Positions 7,636-16,394 of a DNA stretch of 64,000 nt are shown in pieces (the first letter of the stretch is position 1; every line of letters starts with the position of its first letter). A model generated the notes under the pieces. The model worked only from the letters and a program-made list of their open reading frames with translations. It did not search any database and was not told the origin of the DNA. This DNA comes from Neobacillus sp. PS3-40 (GTDB lineage: Bacteria; Bacillota; Bacilli; Bacillales; Cytobacillaceae). The stretch is from positions 3,228,001 to 3,292,000 of the forward strand of contig NZ_CP133266.1 of the NCBI RefSeq assembly GCF_030915485.1, read 5' to 3'. The position numbers and the translations under genes are program-made.

Positions 7636-9329
7636 GGCCACTGAAAAAGTCCCATTTTTTTAGGGAGTTGAAAGTTTGATTTAATCAAACTTTCAACTCC
7701 CTATTTGTTTTATAATAATGATATTAAATGTATGTAGGTGATATCTAAATGATTTCCAATCAAGAATCTCTCAATTTCAGTCCATATTTAGCTATTTTTG
7801 ATCTCGTAGTTCCAGAGGATAATATGCTTCGCCAAATCAATAAACTAGTTGACTTTTCATTTATTCTTGAAGAATTAAAAACGAAATATTGTCTTGATAA
7901 CGGTCGGAATGCAGTGTCACCAATTCGTATGTTCAAATATCTATTGCTTAAATCAATTTATGATTTGTCAGATGTAGATGTAGTAGAACGTTCAAAATAT
8001 GATATGTCGTTTAAATATTTCCTCGATATGGCACCAGAAGATTCCGTAATTGACCCAAGTTCTTTAACAAAATTCCGTAAACTCCGTCTTCAAGATGTGG
8101 GTTTATTAGATATGCTTATTGGAAAGACCGTTGAGATTGCGATTGAAAAGGAAATTATTAAAAATAAAACCATTATTGTTGATGCTACACATACAAAAGC
8201 ACGTTATAACCAAAAATCACCGAGAGAATTTTTGCAGGAGAAATCAAAAAATGTGCGAAAAGCCGTTTATCAATTTGATGAATCCATGAAAGAGAAATTC
8301 CCATCCAAAATAACTTCTAACGAAGTAACAGATGAATTAAATTATTGCCGTCAAATCATTTCTGTTGTCGAGTCAGAACCAAAAATTGCGGCAACCCCAG
8401 CTGTAAAGGAAAAATTAAATGTACTAAAAGAAGTAGTGGAAGATTATACAGAACAACTGGCTTTTTCAACAGACCCAGACGCACGTGTAGGACATAAAAC
8501 AGCTGATTCTTCTTTTTTTGGCTACAAAACGCATATTGCAATGAGTGATGAACGAATTACTACAGCTGCAGTTGTGACAACAGGTGAAAAAAGTGATGGA
8601 AAATATCTGCAGGAATTAATCAAAAAAAGCCAAGCAACAGGAATGGAAATTAATACAATTATTGGGGATACTGCCTACTCTGAGAAAAATAATATTTGTT
8701 ATACAAAAGAACATCAATTAACACTTGTTTCTAGACTGCATCCACTTATTACATATGGTAGAAGAACAAAAGAAGATGAATTTAATTTTAATAAAGATGC
8801 AGGGATGTATGTTTGTAAAGCCGGACATATGGCCATTCGAAAAAAATATGAAGAAAGAAAGAATCAAGATAAAAACCCTAGAATCAAGTACCTTTTTGAT
8901 ATTAAAAAATGTGCTGTTTGTCCTTTTCGTGAAGGATGTTATAAAGAAGGAGCGAAAAGTAAGTCCTATTCAGTAACCATCAAATCAACGGAACATACAG
9001 GTCAAGAAGCGTTTCAAAATACGGAAGCTTTAAAAACCTAGCGAAAACACGCTATAAAATTGAGGCGAAAAATAGTGAACTTAAACATAGACACGGGTAT
9101 GATGTGGCGTCATCTATGGGTCTATTTGGCATGGAAATACAAGGAGCTACAGCGATATTCGCAGTCAATCTCAAGAGGATTATAAAGCTCCTCTCTGAGA
9201 AAAAATAAGATAGAATATAAAAGTAACCAAGAAAAAAGCAGCTAGTTATCCAAAATTTGGACAACTAGCTGCTTTTTTTATCCACATCCAATGAGAAAAA
9301 TAAAAATTCGCCAGTTTTTCAGCAGCCTC
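7636..9329 (+). mobile_element. IS1182-like insertion sequence
   Basis: The ends are inverted: left GGCCACTGAAAAAGTCCC, right (reverse complement) GAGGCTGCTGAAAAACTGG. The 10-base sequence TGCGAAGCGA occurs immediately outside both ends (7626-7635 and 9330-9339), a target-site duplication; 8 bases if GA is counted as part of the end. Joining the two flanks restores a complete GC-rich repeat, so the insertion is at its central hairpin. A large hairpin (GGGAGTTGAAAGTTTGA and its complement) lies just inside the left end at 7662-7703. The single gene is an IS1182-type transposase. Confidence 0.9.
7749..9208 (+). CDS. IS1182 family transposase, probably made by -1 frameshift
   Basis: A DDE transposase of the IS1182 (DUF772/DDE_Tnp) type. 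Zero-frame translation gives 430 residues and stops at TAG 9039-9041. The -1 frame continues from 9035 to TAA 9208 and supplies the family's C-terminus (KTRYKIEAKNSELKHRHGYD...), including the probable catalytic Glu, for a total of about 486 residues. The switch point is TTTAAAA at 9029-9035, read T TTA AAA: a classical slippery heptamer. A 5-bp hairpin TAGCG-AAAACA-CGCTA (9039-9054) follows. Programmed frameshifting and a simple one-T deletion are both possible. Upstream, TAGGTGAT precedes ATG 7749. Confidence 0.85.
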
Positions 9330-9339
9330 TGCGAAGCGA

Positions 9340-9395
9340 CGAGGAGGCTTCCCGAGCCGCTCGCGGAAAGCGAGCACCTGGAGCGGAAATCAACA
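9340..9395 (+). repeat. GC-rich palindromic repeat, right half
   Basis: CGAGGAGGCTTCC through GGAGCGGAAATCAACA completes the copy started at 7563. Beyond it, 9396-9441 continues as TTTAATTATG-type flank ending in GAGGACTTTTTCTGTGCCCT, whose reverse complement resembles an IS1182-type end. Confidence 0.8.
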
Positions 9396-9448
9396 GACAT
9401 AATTAAAAGAACGTTCACAGGAGGACTTTTTCTGTGCCCTCAACCCAG

Positions 9449-9495
9449 TGGGGTGTGAATTTTTGTAAAACTTTCATCTCCCGGGCATTCTATTG
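9449..9495 (+). repeat. Solo IS4-like end sequence
   Basis: GGGTGTGAATTTTTGTAAAA followed by CTTTCATCTCCCGGGCA closely matches 16833-16880, which lies behind an IS4-type transposase remnant. No transposase accompanies this copy. Confidence 0.5.
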
Positions 9496-9642
9496 TCATT
9501 TTAGGTAAAACTTTTTAGTTTTACATTTATAAAGTATAGTAAAAAAAGTTATTTTTTGTAATTATAGTTTAATGACATTAGGACGGCGCCCTAGAGGTGT
9601 TTATGAAAAACAACAAGCTATGCGAAAACATCCTTTAATGAA

Positions 9643-9677
9643 TAAAAAAAGGCTATCTTTCAAGATAGCCTTTTGAA
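9643..9677 (-). terminator. Terminator of the DUF445 gene
   Basis: Perfect stem AAGGCTATCTT-TC-AAGATAGCCTT flanked by A and T runs. Confidence 0.85.
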
Positions 9678-9706
9678 TAGATAATCCAATTGTTGCTTTG
9701 TGTATT

Positions 9707-10963
9707 CTAAAATAATAACCTTATCCCAACCAAAATTAGACCAATTAAGAATCCGCAAATGGCACCGTTAACCCGAATCCATTGCAGGTCCTTTCCAACA
9801 TTACTTTCAAGCATCTCAATCAATGTTTTATCATCCAGCTTGTCCAAATTTTCCTCTACTAAGTGCCCAAGTTTCGAATGATTTTTCTCGATGAAATCAA
9901 AGATATGTTTTCTAATCCAATCCTCAATACTGCTCATTTTATTTAGGTCTTCCCTTAAGTTGATTAAGGAATTAGTTAAAAAAGGAATGATATAAGTATC
10001 GAAAAACCGTGGTTCCTGTACAAAATCTAAAGCTTTTTGCTGCATATTATTGAGAAAATCAATAATTTTCCCTTCAAGCTGCCAATCGTTAACCAACTGT
10101 TTTTTCCAGTTGTCTAGTTCCTCTAACACCATTTCATTATTTTTAACATTTTGTAACTTTGTTTGGATATTCCAAAGTAATGTCGTCCTATTTTGATTGT
10201 AAGGATCTCGAAAGCTATTTACCCCGTTAACAATTAATGATTGAATAATACTTCCTAATTTTTCTTCATTAACAAGACTGCTGAAAGACTTTAAGGCAAA
10301 TTGCATAAAGCCGTCTGCTTTTATATTTTCAATCGCCTCAACTGCCATTCCACCAAGTCTATTTTTGGTACTTTCTTTATTGGCCCATTCATCTATTTCA
10401 TTCAAAATAAAGTCCAAGGTCTTTTCATCGTATTTTCGTAAAGAAAATTGTTCCACTGCCATTGGAAAATATGTTTTTATGTCGAGTGAGTGAATTTGCG
10501 ACTTTATTTCTTTTTCCACTATTGGAGCAATTTGATCCATGTCGAAACGTTGAATAACCTTTTGGATCATTGAAATAACTAGTTTACGTGCATAATCCGA
10601 AAGTAGTTCCTTTTCAAATAAACCAAGTAATTTTTCTGTAAAATGGATAGCAGCTATTTTCTCTCTGATGCTTTCTTTTGTTAGCCAATCATTTTCTAAC
10701 ATAGAAATAATAGTAGCTGTGATCCTTTGACGGTTTTTTGGCAAAAGGGCCGTGTGTGGAATTGGGATTCCTAATGGATGCCGAAATAATGCAGTAACAG
10801 CAAACCAATCGGCTAACCCACCAACAAGACCTGCTTCAAAACCTCCCTGAAGAATGTTTCCCCAGAACGAATGCTGAAATGGAATGGTTGCTATGAACCC
10901 AACTCCCATGATAGCTAATGAAATACTGGCTAAGTGTTGTGACTTTGTTGAACGTTTTGACAT
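9707..10963 (-). CDS. DUF445 (YjiN-like) membrane-anchored protein
   Basis: A 418-residue protein. Membrane helices lie near the N-terminus (about 12-50, with GGFEAGLVGGLADWFAVTAL), and one more at the extreme C-terminus (GFLIGLILVGIRLLF). In between is a long helical domain. The conserved LFRHPLGIPIPHTALLPKNR motif is characteristic of DUF445. Function is unknown. B. subtilis yheB encodes a DUF445 protein near yheA, but this gene is over 30 kb away from yheA and reads more like YjiN, so orthology is not claimed. GAGGGA precedes the ATG. An AtpZ-like-domain gene lies upstream on the same strand, 130 bases away. Confidence 0.85.
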   Translation of the reverse strand: MSKRSTKSQHLASISLAIMGVGFIATIPFQHSFWGNILQGGFEAGLVGGLADWFAVTALFRHPLGIPIPHTALLPKNRQRITATIISMLENDWLTKESIREKIAAIHFTEKLLGLFEKELLSDYARKLVISMIQKVIQRFDMDQIAPIVEKEIKSQIHSLDIKTYFPMAVEQFSLRKYDEKTLDFILNEIDEWANKESTKNRLGGMAVEAIENIKADGFMQFALKSFSSLVNEEKLGSIIQSLIVNGVNSFRDPYNQNRTTLLWNIQTKLQNVKNNEMVLEELDNWKKQLVNDWQLEGKIIDFLNNMQQKALDFVQEPRFFDTYIIPFLTNSLINLREDLNKMSSIEDWIRKHIFDFIEKNHSKLGHLVEENLDKLDDKTLIEMLESNVGKDLQWIRVNGAICGFLIGLILVGIRLLF

Positions 10964-11073
10964 TTTATATCCCTCATCTTTTAAACTTGTTCTATTTCTA
11001 TTATCTCAATACAATCAAAAAAAGCAATTATTTGGGGCATTATATATAAAACGAATATGGCGTTACCCACCAC

Positions 11074-11118
11074 CATTCAAAAAGAAGTTCCTCTCATTCC
11101 TGAGGGGAACTTCCTTTT
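11074..11118 (-). terminator. Terminator overlapping the end of the upstream CDS
   Basis: GGAAGTTCCCCTC and GAGAGGAACTTC (minus strand) form a strong stem followed by T5. The left arm is made of the last codons of the gene at 11094-12059, so its stop codon lies inside the loop. Confidence 0.8.
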
Positions 11119-12059
11119 GTTTTTTTACTTAACTTATGATTGGTAATCATTCCATCCGAGTTTGAAACATAAAATTGAGTTTTAGGAGGCGATTTAAGAT
11201 AATGCTGGGAAATTAGTTGATTGTAGCTCACTTTCCGATAGGGGTCAAATAGTAATATTGGATATTCTTTTTTATCCTTCACATATTGGTCAACAGCCCT
11301 TTGAACTAAATCCATCTCAAAAGGAATCAGTTTATCCCCTTCTTCGAACAATTCGTAGGTTTCTTTTGACATATAAAAACTTCTCGAGGGAATTCCTCCT
11401 AAGATATGGGTAAGTTGTTTGAAATCAATACTATTGTCATCTTGGACAAGGATGGTTCTGTAAACACCATTAGGAAGGTTGTCTGAAAATTCTCTTACTG
11501 CCTGGCGTACTTCTTCAAGTGTTACATCAATTATGGGGAGATTTTCTGTCTTCTTAATTAAAGGGGTTGAAGCCCGCATTGCTATCATTTGCATTCTTTT
11601 AATAGGATTAGAATACTTTTGCCCTATTGTATAAGTGGAGAGTCCTCCAATTCCAATTCCTGAAAAAAAACCTATAACGGTAAAAAGAGGGTATAGATGG
11701 AATTGATTATCTATTATTGTCCCTAGTTTATAGCAAACGAAAACAGACAGAGCAATCGTAACACCGAATACCAAATGTAAGGTGATAGCCTTCAAAAGAA
11801 AGCTAGAAAATTCATCCCAATTTGGGTTCTTTTTATGCTTTAAAAATTTACGAACATCTTTTCTCATTTCCTCCGAAACATTATTTTCCTCAAAAAAATT
11901 CTCAAAGTATGACTCAGTTGTTACTTCATCGCTTTTCAGTGCATAAACTGTTTTTTCAATCGACCCTCTTGTGTAATGAATATAAGTAGAGCTCTCTTCA
12001 AGCCCAATTTCAAATGACTCTGTCATTCGATTAAAATGCTTACTAATTTTTTGATTCAT
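11094..12059 (-). CDS. Protein with AtpZ/AtpI-like membrane hairpin and two cytosolic domains
   Basis: A 321-residue protein. About 85 polar residues precede two membrane helices (about 89-112 and 121-145) joined by a short loop, then a hydrophilic C-terminal half of about 170 residues. The hairpin reads YKLGTIIDNQFHLYPLFTVIGFF, which follows the AtpZ/AtpI pattern (G..lD..f...P.ft.iG...G), normally seen in small stand-alone subunits of about 80-130 residues. The C-terminal half has no family I recognise. AAGGGGGG precedes the ATG. It may be cotranscribed with the DUF445 gene only if the intervening terminator is leaky. Confidence 0.6.
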   Translation of the reverse strand: MNQKISKHFNRMTESFEIGLEESSTYIHYTRGSIEKTVYALKSDEVTTESYFENFFEENNVSEEMRKDVRKFLKHKKNPNWDEFSSFLLKAITLHLVFGVTIALSVFVCYKLGTIIDNQFHLYPLFTVIGFFSGIGIGGLSTYTIGQKYSNPIKRMQMIAMRASTPLIKKTENLPIIDVTLEEVRQAVREFSDNLPNGVYRTILVQDDNSIDFKQLTHILGGIPSRSFYMSKETYELFEEGDKLIPFEMDLVQRAVDQYVKDKKEYPILLFDPYRKVSYNQLISQHYLKSPPKTQFYVSNSDGMITNHKLSKKTKGSSPQE

Positions 12060-12260
12060 TCCAAGCGCCCCCCTTACATTAATTTCAATATATTTGGGAA
12101 CATTCAGTAGAGGAAAGGGATAAATAAATTAATGGCTTTTTTCTATTCTATGATTACTTTACTTGTATTGAGCACGGGTTCACATATTGTTACTAATTTT
12201 CTGAAACTTCTAGATAAGTAATGTACAAACGTGTTAAATTTCACAAAGATAAACTTTCTG

Positions 12261-12368
12261 ATTAGCTAAAGAAAACTCGCCGATTGGCGAGCCCTTATGG
12301 GCGATGACAGAGGCGTAGTTGCCCTTATGCGCTAGCAGAATTTTTGGATATAAATTCTGATTAGCTAA
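12261..12368. repeat. Two-hairpin AT-capped repeat, copy 1
   Basis: Runs from ATTAGCTAAAGAAAACTCGC to TTCTGATTAGCTAA. Contains CTCGCCgattGGCGAG and an AGAATTT..AAATTCT hairpin. Related copies lie at 29039, 35783, 42762, 53796, 61737 and 62628, with a short fragment at 32075. Confidence 0.85.
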
Positions 12369-12400
12369 AAAAGGGCATCCAGATTTCGGATGCCCTTAGT
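12367..12400 (-). terminator. Terminator of the HesB-like gene
   Basis: GGGCATCC-AGATTTC-GGATGCCC stem, abutting repeat copy 1. Confidence 0.8.
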
Positions 12401-12418
12401 ATCTATTATACTTAGTAT

Positions 12419-12727
12419 CTAATTTATGGTTAAATTTTGCTTTTCTTTGAAAGTTACATTTAATTCGTCAGATGGATTAACCGATAAAAAGGTTTCAGTT
12501 TCATTAAAAAACCATATATCATTGTCTTCAACATAGAAGGTAATTCCATTCCATTCCTTGGTAAATCTTGCGTTGGTTGGTGTTTCTGCTGAAAATGCAA
12601 GACTGTAACCTTTATTTTTTTCGCCAAAACCAGCATATTGCGGAAACATGCGAATACTGAATGGCTTACTTAACTCGAACTCTTTGTTGAACCAAGAAAA
12701 AGCTTTTTCATCGATAGAAATAATCAT
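12419..12727 (-). CDS. HesB/IscA-fold protein, YneR-like
   Basis: A 102-residue protein of the HesB/YadR/YfhF (YneR-like) group: an N-terminal helix (DEKAFSWFNKEF), then a beta-rich core (SIRMFPQYAGFG, GYSLAFSAETP, FYVEDNDIWFF). The fold is that of A-type iron-sulfur carriers, but the three cysteines that bind the cluster are absent, so carrier function is unlikely. The gene is monocistronic, with its own terminator at 12367-12400. Confidence 0.8.
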   Translation of the reverse strand: MIISIDEKAFSWFNKEFELSKPFSIRMFPQYAGFGEKNKGYSLAFSAETPTNARFTKEWNGITFYVEDNDIWFFNETETFLSVNPSDELNVTFKEKQNLTIN

Positions 12728-12963
12728 AATTTACACCAACCTTTTCTTTATATTAATAACTTTTAACCTATGTCTAGAGGGTAATGGTTTTATCGTTTAT
12801 TGCCTATGATAATATTCACATCAAATGAGTATCATGTCGTTTGTAGAATAAAGTTCAAAATTAATTTTGAAATTGTTCACAAATGTGCGATGTATCAATA
12901 CCTAAATTTTGAAAAAACGTTTTAATTAAGGTATGTTAAAACGTATGGAAAGGAAGGATTTAT

Positions 12964-13233
12964 ATGGATAAGGATTGGACAAAAGATCTTGAGCATGATG
13001 AATATGAAAATGATATCGATCTAATTATTAAAGATGCACTTACCGCTGTTGAGGAAACAAACGTTGGAGTATATGTTAATTTAGTTACTTCTGAGGTATT
13101 TGGAAGCCCGGTGGCCTATTTACAGCCTCTTTTAGAGGAAATGTATCCAAATCAGCTCCAAATTAAATTTATTGATCAATGTGGATGTGGCGGCTATGTT
13201 CTAAGGGTATGGAAATTAGCGGAAAAAGCTTAA
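12964..13233 (+). CDS. CGCGG-motif small protein (possible rSAM-modified RiPP precursor family)
   Basis: An 89-residue protein. It begins KDWTKDLEHDEYENDID and ends with FIDQCGCGGYVLRVWK; a central VNLVTSEVFGSPVAYLQPLL lies between. As far as I recall, this layout (W..nLEHD, VNLVT, C-terminal CGCGGYV.RV) matches a family named for CGCGG and proposed to be modified by radical SAM enzymes, best known from archaea. No radical SAM gene occurs in this window. AGGAAGG precedes ATG 12964. The alternative is an ordinary small metal- or thiol-active protein. Confidence 0.65.
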   Translation: MDKDWTKDLEHDEYENDIDLIIKDALTAVEETNVGVYVNLVTSEVFGSPVAYLQPLLEEMYPNQLQIKFIDQCGCGGYVLRVWKLAEKA

Positions 13234-13410
13234 TTGGTTGAAAAACTCCTTGCCTAAGTTTAGCTTTGTTCAATCATTCTATTTGTTTAACGTTACCAAG
13301 TTATTTACGGTCATAAAAGCTTTCAATCATTATTGTTGCTATATTTGTAACATATTAATAGTAGAAATGATGTTAAAATAAAGTGAAGGTAGGAAAGGAG
13401 ATAGAATTAT

Positions 13411-13764
13411 ATGGACCAGAAACTTGAAAAGTTATCAGAAAACGTTAATGATATTAAAACTCTTATAAATACATTTAATTCAACGTTAGAAATTATAGAA
13501 CAAAGACTTTCCCGTTTAGAAAAGATGGATAGTATTGAGCATCGGGTGGCTGTTAATCAAATTGACCTGTCTGATATAAAGGAGTCCCTTCAACGTGTTG
13601 AAGGAATGCAAAAAGAAGAAGTAATTAAAATATTAAAAGAACTTGAACAATCTAGAGAACTAGAAAATAATGAGCAAATAAAATATATCCATCGTAGACT
13701 TGATTCACATCTCGTTAAATTAGCGAAAGCAGAAGAAGAGATTATTATTTTAAAAACAAAATAA
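13411..13764 (+). CDS. Coiled-coil protein of unknown function
   Basis: A 117-residue, highly charged protein with heptad-like spacing almost throughout (KLSENVNDIKTLI, IIEQRLSRLEKM, LSDIKESLQRVEGM, LVKLAKAEEEIIILK). No membrane segment or cysteine. GGAAAGGAG precedes the ATG. A terminator follows at once. Probably a structural or adaptor protein; no family recognised. Confidence 0.7.
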   Translation: MDQKLEKLSENVNDIKTLINTFNSTLEIIEQRLSRLEKMDSIEHRVAVNQIDLSDIKESLQRVEGMQKEEVIKILKELEQSRELENNEQIKYIHRRLDSHLVKLAKAEEEIIILKTK

Positions 13765-13803
13765 ACTAAGAACTGCTGAATCTAAGTGGTTCTTTTTTTT
13801 CTT
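13765..13803 (+). terminator. Terminator of the coiled-coil gene
   Basis: AAGAACTGCT-GAATCTA-AGTGGTTCTT followed by a long T-run. Confidence 0.85.
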
Positions 13804-13988
13804 TGTTTTTAATTTTTTTTTACTAAGATAGGCCAAAATCAATCTTTAACACAATATAAAATTAATCGGTGACTAAATGGTCATAAGTGATAAATTTTTT
13901 GTAGAAACGGAGAAATTTAAGTAATGGGCAAAATCGGAAATTTAGAATTACAGGTTGATCATACAAGGCGCAGCTTCAAAATTAAAGC

Positions 13989-14031
13989 TAAAAAAATGAG
14001 CCTTAAGAATCCCTAAGGCTCGTTTTTTATT
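13989..14031 (-). terminator. Terminator of the first CorC gene
   Basis: GAGCCTTA-GGGATTC-TTAAGGCTC (minus strand) with flanking A and T runs. Confidence 0.85.
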
Positions 14032-14053
14032 TAGTGCTGCTTTTTAGCCATTC

Positions 14054-15406
14054 TTATGAAAGTACCTCGGACTTAGATAATGCTATTTTTTGAGGTGTAG
14101 ATTCACTTATTTCAACTTTCTTTATGACTTCAATATAGATAATATGATGTTCTTCCATTTCTAAAATTTTGAACGTGTAAGAATCATGTGGAATGATGTC
14201 GCCCTCTTTGACTTCATAATTTTCGGTTAAGACCCATCCACCTATAGTATCAATATCCTCGTCATCAATTTCAAGTCCTAATAAATCATTAACTTCACTG
14301 ACTAATACCTTCGAGTCAATGATATAATGGTGATCTTTTATTTTGCGAATCATTGGAATTTCATCCATATCGAATTCATCCCGAATTTCCCCAACAATTT
14401 CTTCTAATATATCTTCAACTGTTACAAGTCCTGATGTACCACCATATTCGTCCATTAAAACAGACATATGAACTCGGTCTTTTTGCATTTTAACAAGCAA
14501 ATCATGGATGGGAATTGTTTCAATTACTCTTAATATGGGACGAGTATACTTTTCTAATGTTTGTGAAGAAAGATTCTCATTTCCAACTAAGTCAGTTATC
14601 ATCTCTTTTATATTGACAAGCCCAATAATATGGTCCTTGTCACCATCCATAATTGGATACCTAGTAAATTTTTCTTCCCGTACTAGCTGAAGAAATGTTT
14701 CCAAAGTATCATCTTTTGATAATGAGACAATTTCAGTCCTTGGGACCATAACCTCTTTGGCGATTCGATTATCAAATTCAAATATCTTGTTTACATACTT
14801 AAACTCTGACTGGTTAATTTCACCACTTTTATAGCTTTCAGACAGTATGATGCGAAGTTCTTCTTCTGTATGAGCAATTTCATTTTCAGAAACAGGCTTT
14901 AAACCAAACATGCTAGCCGTTATCTTTGCTGAATTATTAAGTGCCCATATAATTGGATACATGATCTTATAAAAAAGGATGAGTGGTCTTGACATGACCA
15001 ACGTAATCATTTCAGCTTTTTGAATTGCTAATGTTTTAGGAGCAAGTTCACCAACGACAACATGTAAAAAAGTAATGGCTGCAAATGCAATTCCAATCGC
15101 CAATACATGTGTAATGTTTTCTGGAATGTGCAATCCTACAAAAATAGGGCGTAAAATTCCTTCAATTGTTGATTCCCCAAGCCAACCTAATCCAAGAGCA
15201 GTGATCGTAATCCCAAACTGACAAGCAGAAAGATATTCATCTAAATTTGAAATGACTTTTTTTGCGGAAATAGCTTTCGTATTTCCTTCCTCAATTAATT
15301 GGTCGATCCTTGAACTTCTTATCCTTATAATCGCGAATTCCGAAGCGACAAAAAAGGCTGTTAAAGCAATTAAAATGGCTATTACAACCAAGTTAAATAT
15401 GTCCAA
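14054..15406 (-). CDS. CNNM/CorC-type magnesium exporter (MpfA/YhdP-like), copy 1
   Basis: A 450-residue protein with the HlyC/CorC layout: an N-terminal DUF21 membrane domain of about four helices (residues 1-180, including ACQFGITITALGLGWLGE), a pair of CBS domains (about 205-330, from MVPRTEIVSLSKDDT), and a C-terminal CorC_HlyC domain. B. subtilis YhdP (MpfA) of the same layout exports magnesium. It is a close paralogue of the gene at 17523-18827. The start is TTG 15406, with AAGGGA upstream inside a hairpin (see 15404-15455). A merR-type gene ends 60 bases upstream on the same strand. Confidence 0.88.
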   Translation of the reverse strand: MDIFNLVVIAILIALTAFFVASEFAIIRIRSSRIDQLIEEGNTKAISAKKVISNLDEYLSACQFGITITALGLGWLGESTIEGILRPIFVGLHIPENITHVLAIGIAFAAITFLHVVVGELAPKTLAIQKAEMITLVMSRPLILFYKIMYPIIWALNNSAKITASMFGLKPVSENEIAHTEEELRIILSESYKSGEINQSEFKYVNKIFEFDNRIAKEVMVPRTEIVSLSKDDTLETFLQLVREEKFTRYPIMDGDKDHIIGLVNIKEMITDLVGNENLSSQTLEKYTRPILRVIETIPIHDLLVKMQKDRVHMSVLMDEYGGTSGLVTVEDILEEIVGEIRDEFDMDEIPMIRKIKDHHYIIDSKVLVSEVNDLLGLEIDDEDIDTIGGWVLTENYEVKEGDIIPHDSYTFKILEMEEHHIIYIEVIKKVEISESTPQKIALSKSEVLS

Positions 15407-15455
15407 ATAAGTTCCCTTATCTCGTTATTCACGAGTAAGGAATCCACCTCCCAGT
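15404..15455 (-). promoter_or_regulatory. Hairpin over the ribosome binding site of CorC copy 1
   Basis: On the minus strand GGAGGTGGATTCCTTACTCG is followed by TGAATAACGAGATAAGGGAA. CCTTACTCGT pairs with ACGAGATAAGG, so the AAGGGA in front of the TTG start is in the 3' arm, while a second, stronger GGAGGTG lies outside. The same arrangement precedes CorC copy 2. Confidence 0.5.
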
Positions 15456-15465
15456 GAAGCGAAAA

Positions 15466-15884
15466 TTAACTCGTTAAATTCAAAAGTGATTTCATCAATA
15501 ACGTTCCTTGTAGATTGAGTTTTTTTGCAAGCTTTTCTTTTTGCTGCTCGTCTAATGTCTCTATTAAAGAGATAAGAACGGATAAATCAGTATCTAGCTG
15601 TTTCATCTGTTGTGTTACGACACCTATATGCTGCTCCACTTCTGAATCACGAATATTCTTAGCTTTTTTCATTTCTAGTTTTCTCTTAATCTCATCTAAT
15701 GGATAGTGCAGTCCTTTACAATCTACTATAAACTTCAAATCTATTAGAGATTCATCTGTATATATTCGGTAATTTGCTTTAGATCGCTCGGCTGTTAATA
15801 AGCCAATAGACGTGTAATAGTCAATCGTCCTTTTTGAAACCATTGCGATATCTGCTAATTCACCGATACGATAGACAGCCCCAT
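15466..15884 (-). pseudogene. MerR-type regulator, frameshifted just after the start codon
   Basis: Reads as a MerR regulator of about 138 residues: the helix-turn-helix YRIGELADIAMVSKRTIDYY and a C-terminal coiled region. The only start with a good site (GAGGTGG at 15889-15895) is ATG 15884, and it is out of frame with the rest. One extra G in the run at 15879-15882 would give MGAVYRIGELADIAM. The alternative start ATG 15843 lacks a ribosome binding site and removes half of the DNA-binding domain. Either a recent pseudogene or a base-calling error in a G-run. It precedes CorC copy 1 by 60 bases and might regulate it. Confidence 0.75.
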
Positions 15885-15896
15885 CTTACCACCTCA

Positions 15897-16259
15897 ACAA
15901 TTAATTAAATTAACAATAATTATAAAGAATTTAAAGCATACAGTCAAACGTTCTAGTTCCAAAATAAGGTTGTTATCAACATTTTATGGGGAATTTATAA
16001 TGTTATGAACAGTAATAGTAAAAAAAAACCGCCCAATAAAGTAAGTTGTTCCGATAACATGGAGAAAAACGTAAATAACTGTCCAAATTAACTTAATTAG
16101 CATATTAGTTGATATGGTGCTGGACAAATTTAAGTAGTTCATGACCAAGATGAACAACCCTCAAATAATGAAGTGTTTTACCCTTTTTACATTGACTATT
16201 TTAAAGATCATTTTTGCATTTGACACCCTGTTGATTGTATTTAGTCCCTAACTTTGCCC
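15897..16259. other. Non-coding gap leading into repeats
   Basis: No gene recognised. From about 16175 the sequence TTTTTACATTGACTATTTTA followed by a stretch ending TTTGACACCCTGTTGATT is the AT-rich flank of the GC-rich repeat. It breaks off at 16236, then an inverted complete repeat begins at 16260. Confidence 0.5.
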
Positions 16260-16384
16260 GTTGATTTCCACTCCGGGCACTTGCTTTCCGCGGGGAGGGA
16301 TGGGAGCCTCCTCGGCGTACCGCCTGTGGGGTCTCCCATTCCCTCAAATCCCGCAGGAGTCAAGTGCCCTCCGCTCCAATCAAC
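16260..16384 (-). repeat. GC-rich palindromic repeat, intact copy
   Basis: From GTTGATTTCCACTCCGGGCA to TCCGCTCCAATCAAC, with a central GGCG-TAC-CGCC hairpin. Near-palindromic overall. Orientation is opposite to the copies at 7563 and 17009. It lies directly against the IS4-type remnant. Confidence 0.85.
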
Positions 16385-16394
16385 TCAGGTAGAT

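Noticed and set aside
7389-7688. Minus-strand open frame before the first IS
   Set aside because: Its sequence is the translated GC-rich repeat, and similar frames appear at every copy (16853-17190, 55887-56154).
9707-10963. Calling the DUF445 gene yheB
   Set aside because: It is more than 30 kb from yheA, longer than B. subtilis YheB as I recall it, and closer in pattern to YjiN.
15404-15455. M-box or manganese riboswitch upstream of the CorC genes
   Set aside because: Only about 50 bases separate the upstream gene from the start, too short for either riboswitch class, and no matching motifs were seen.
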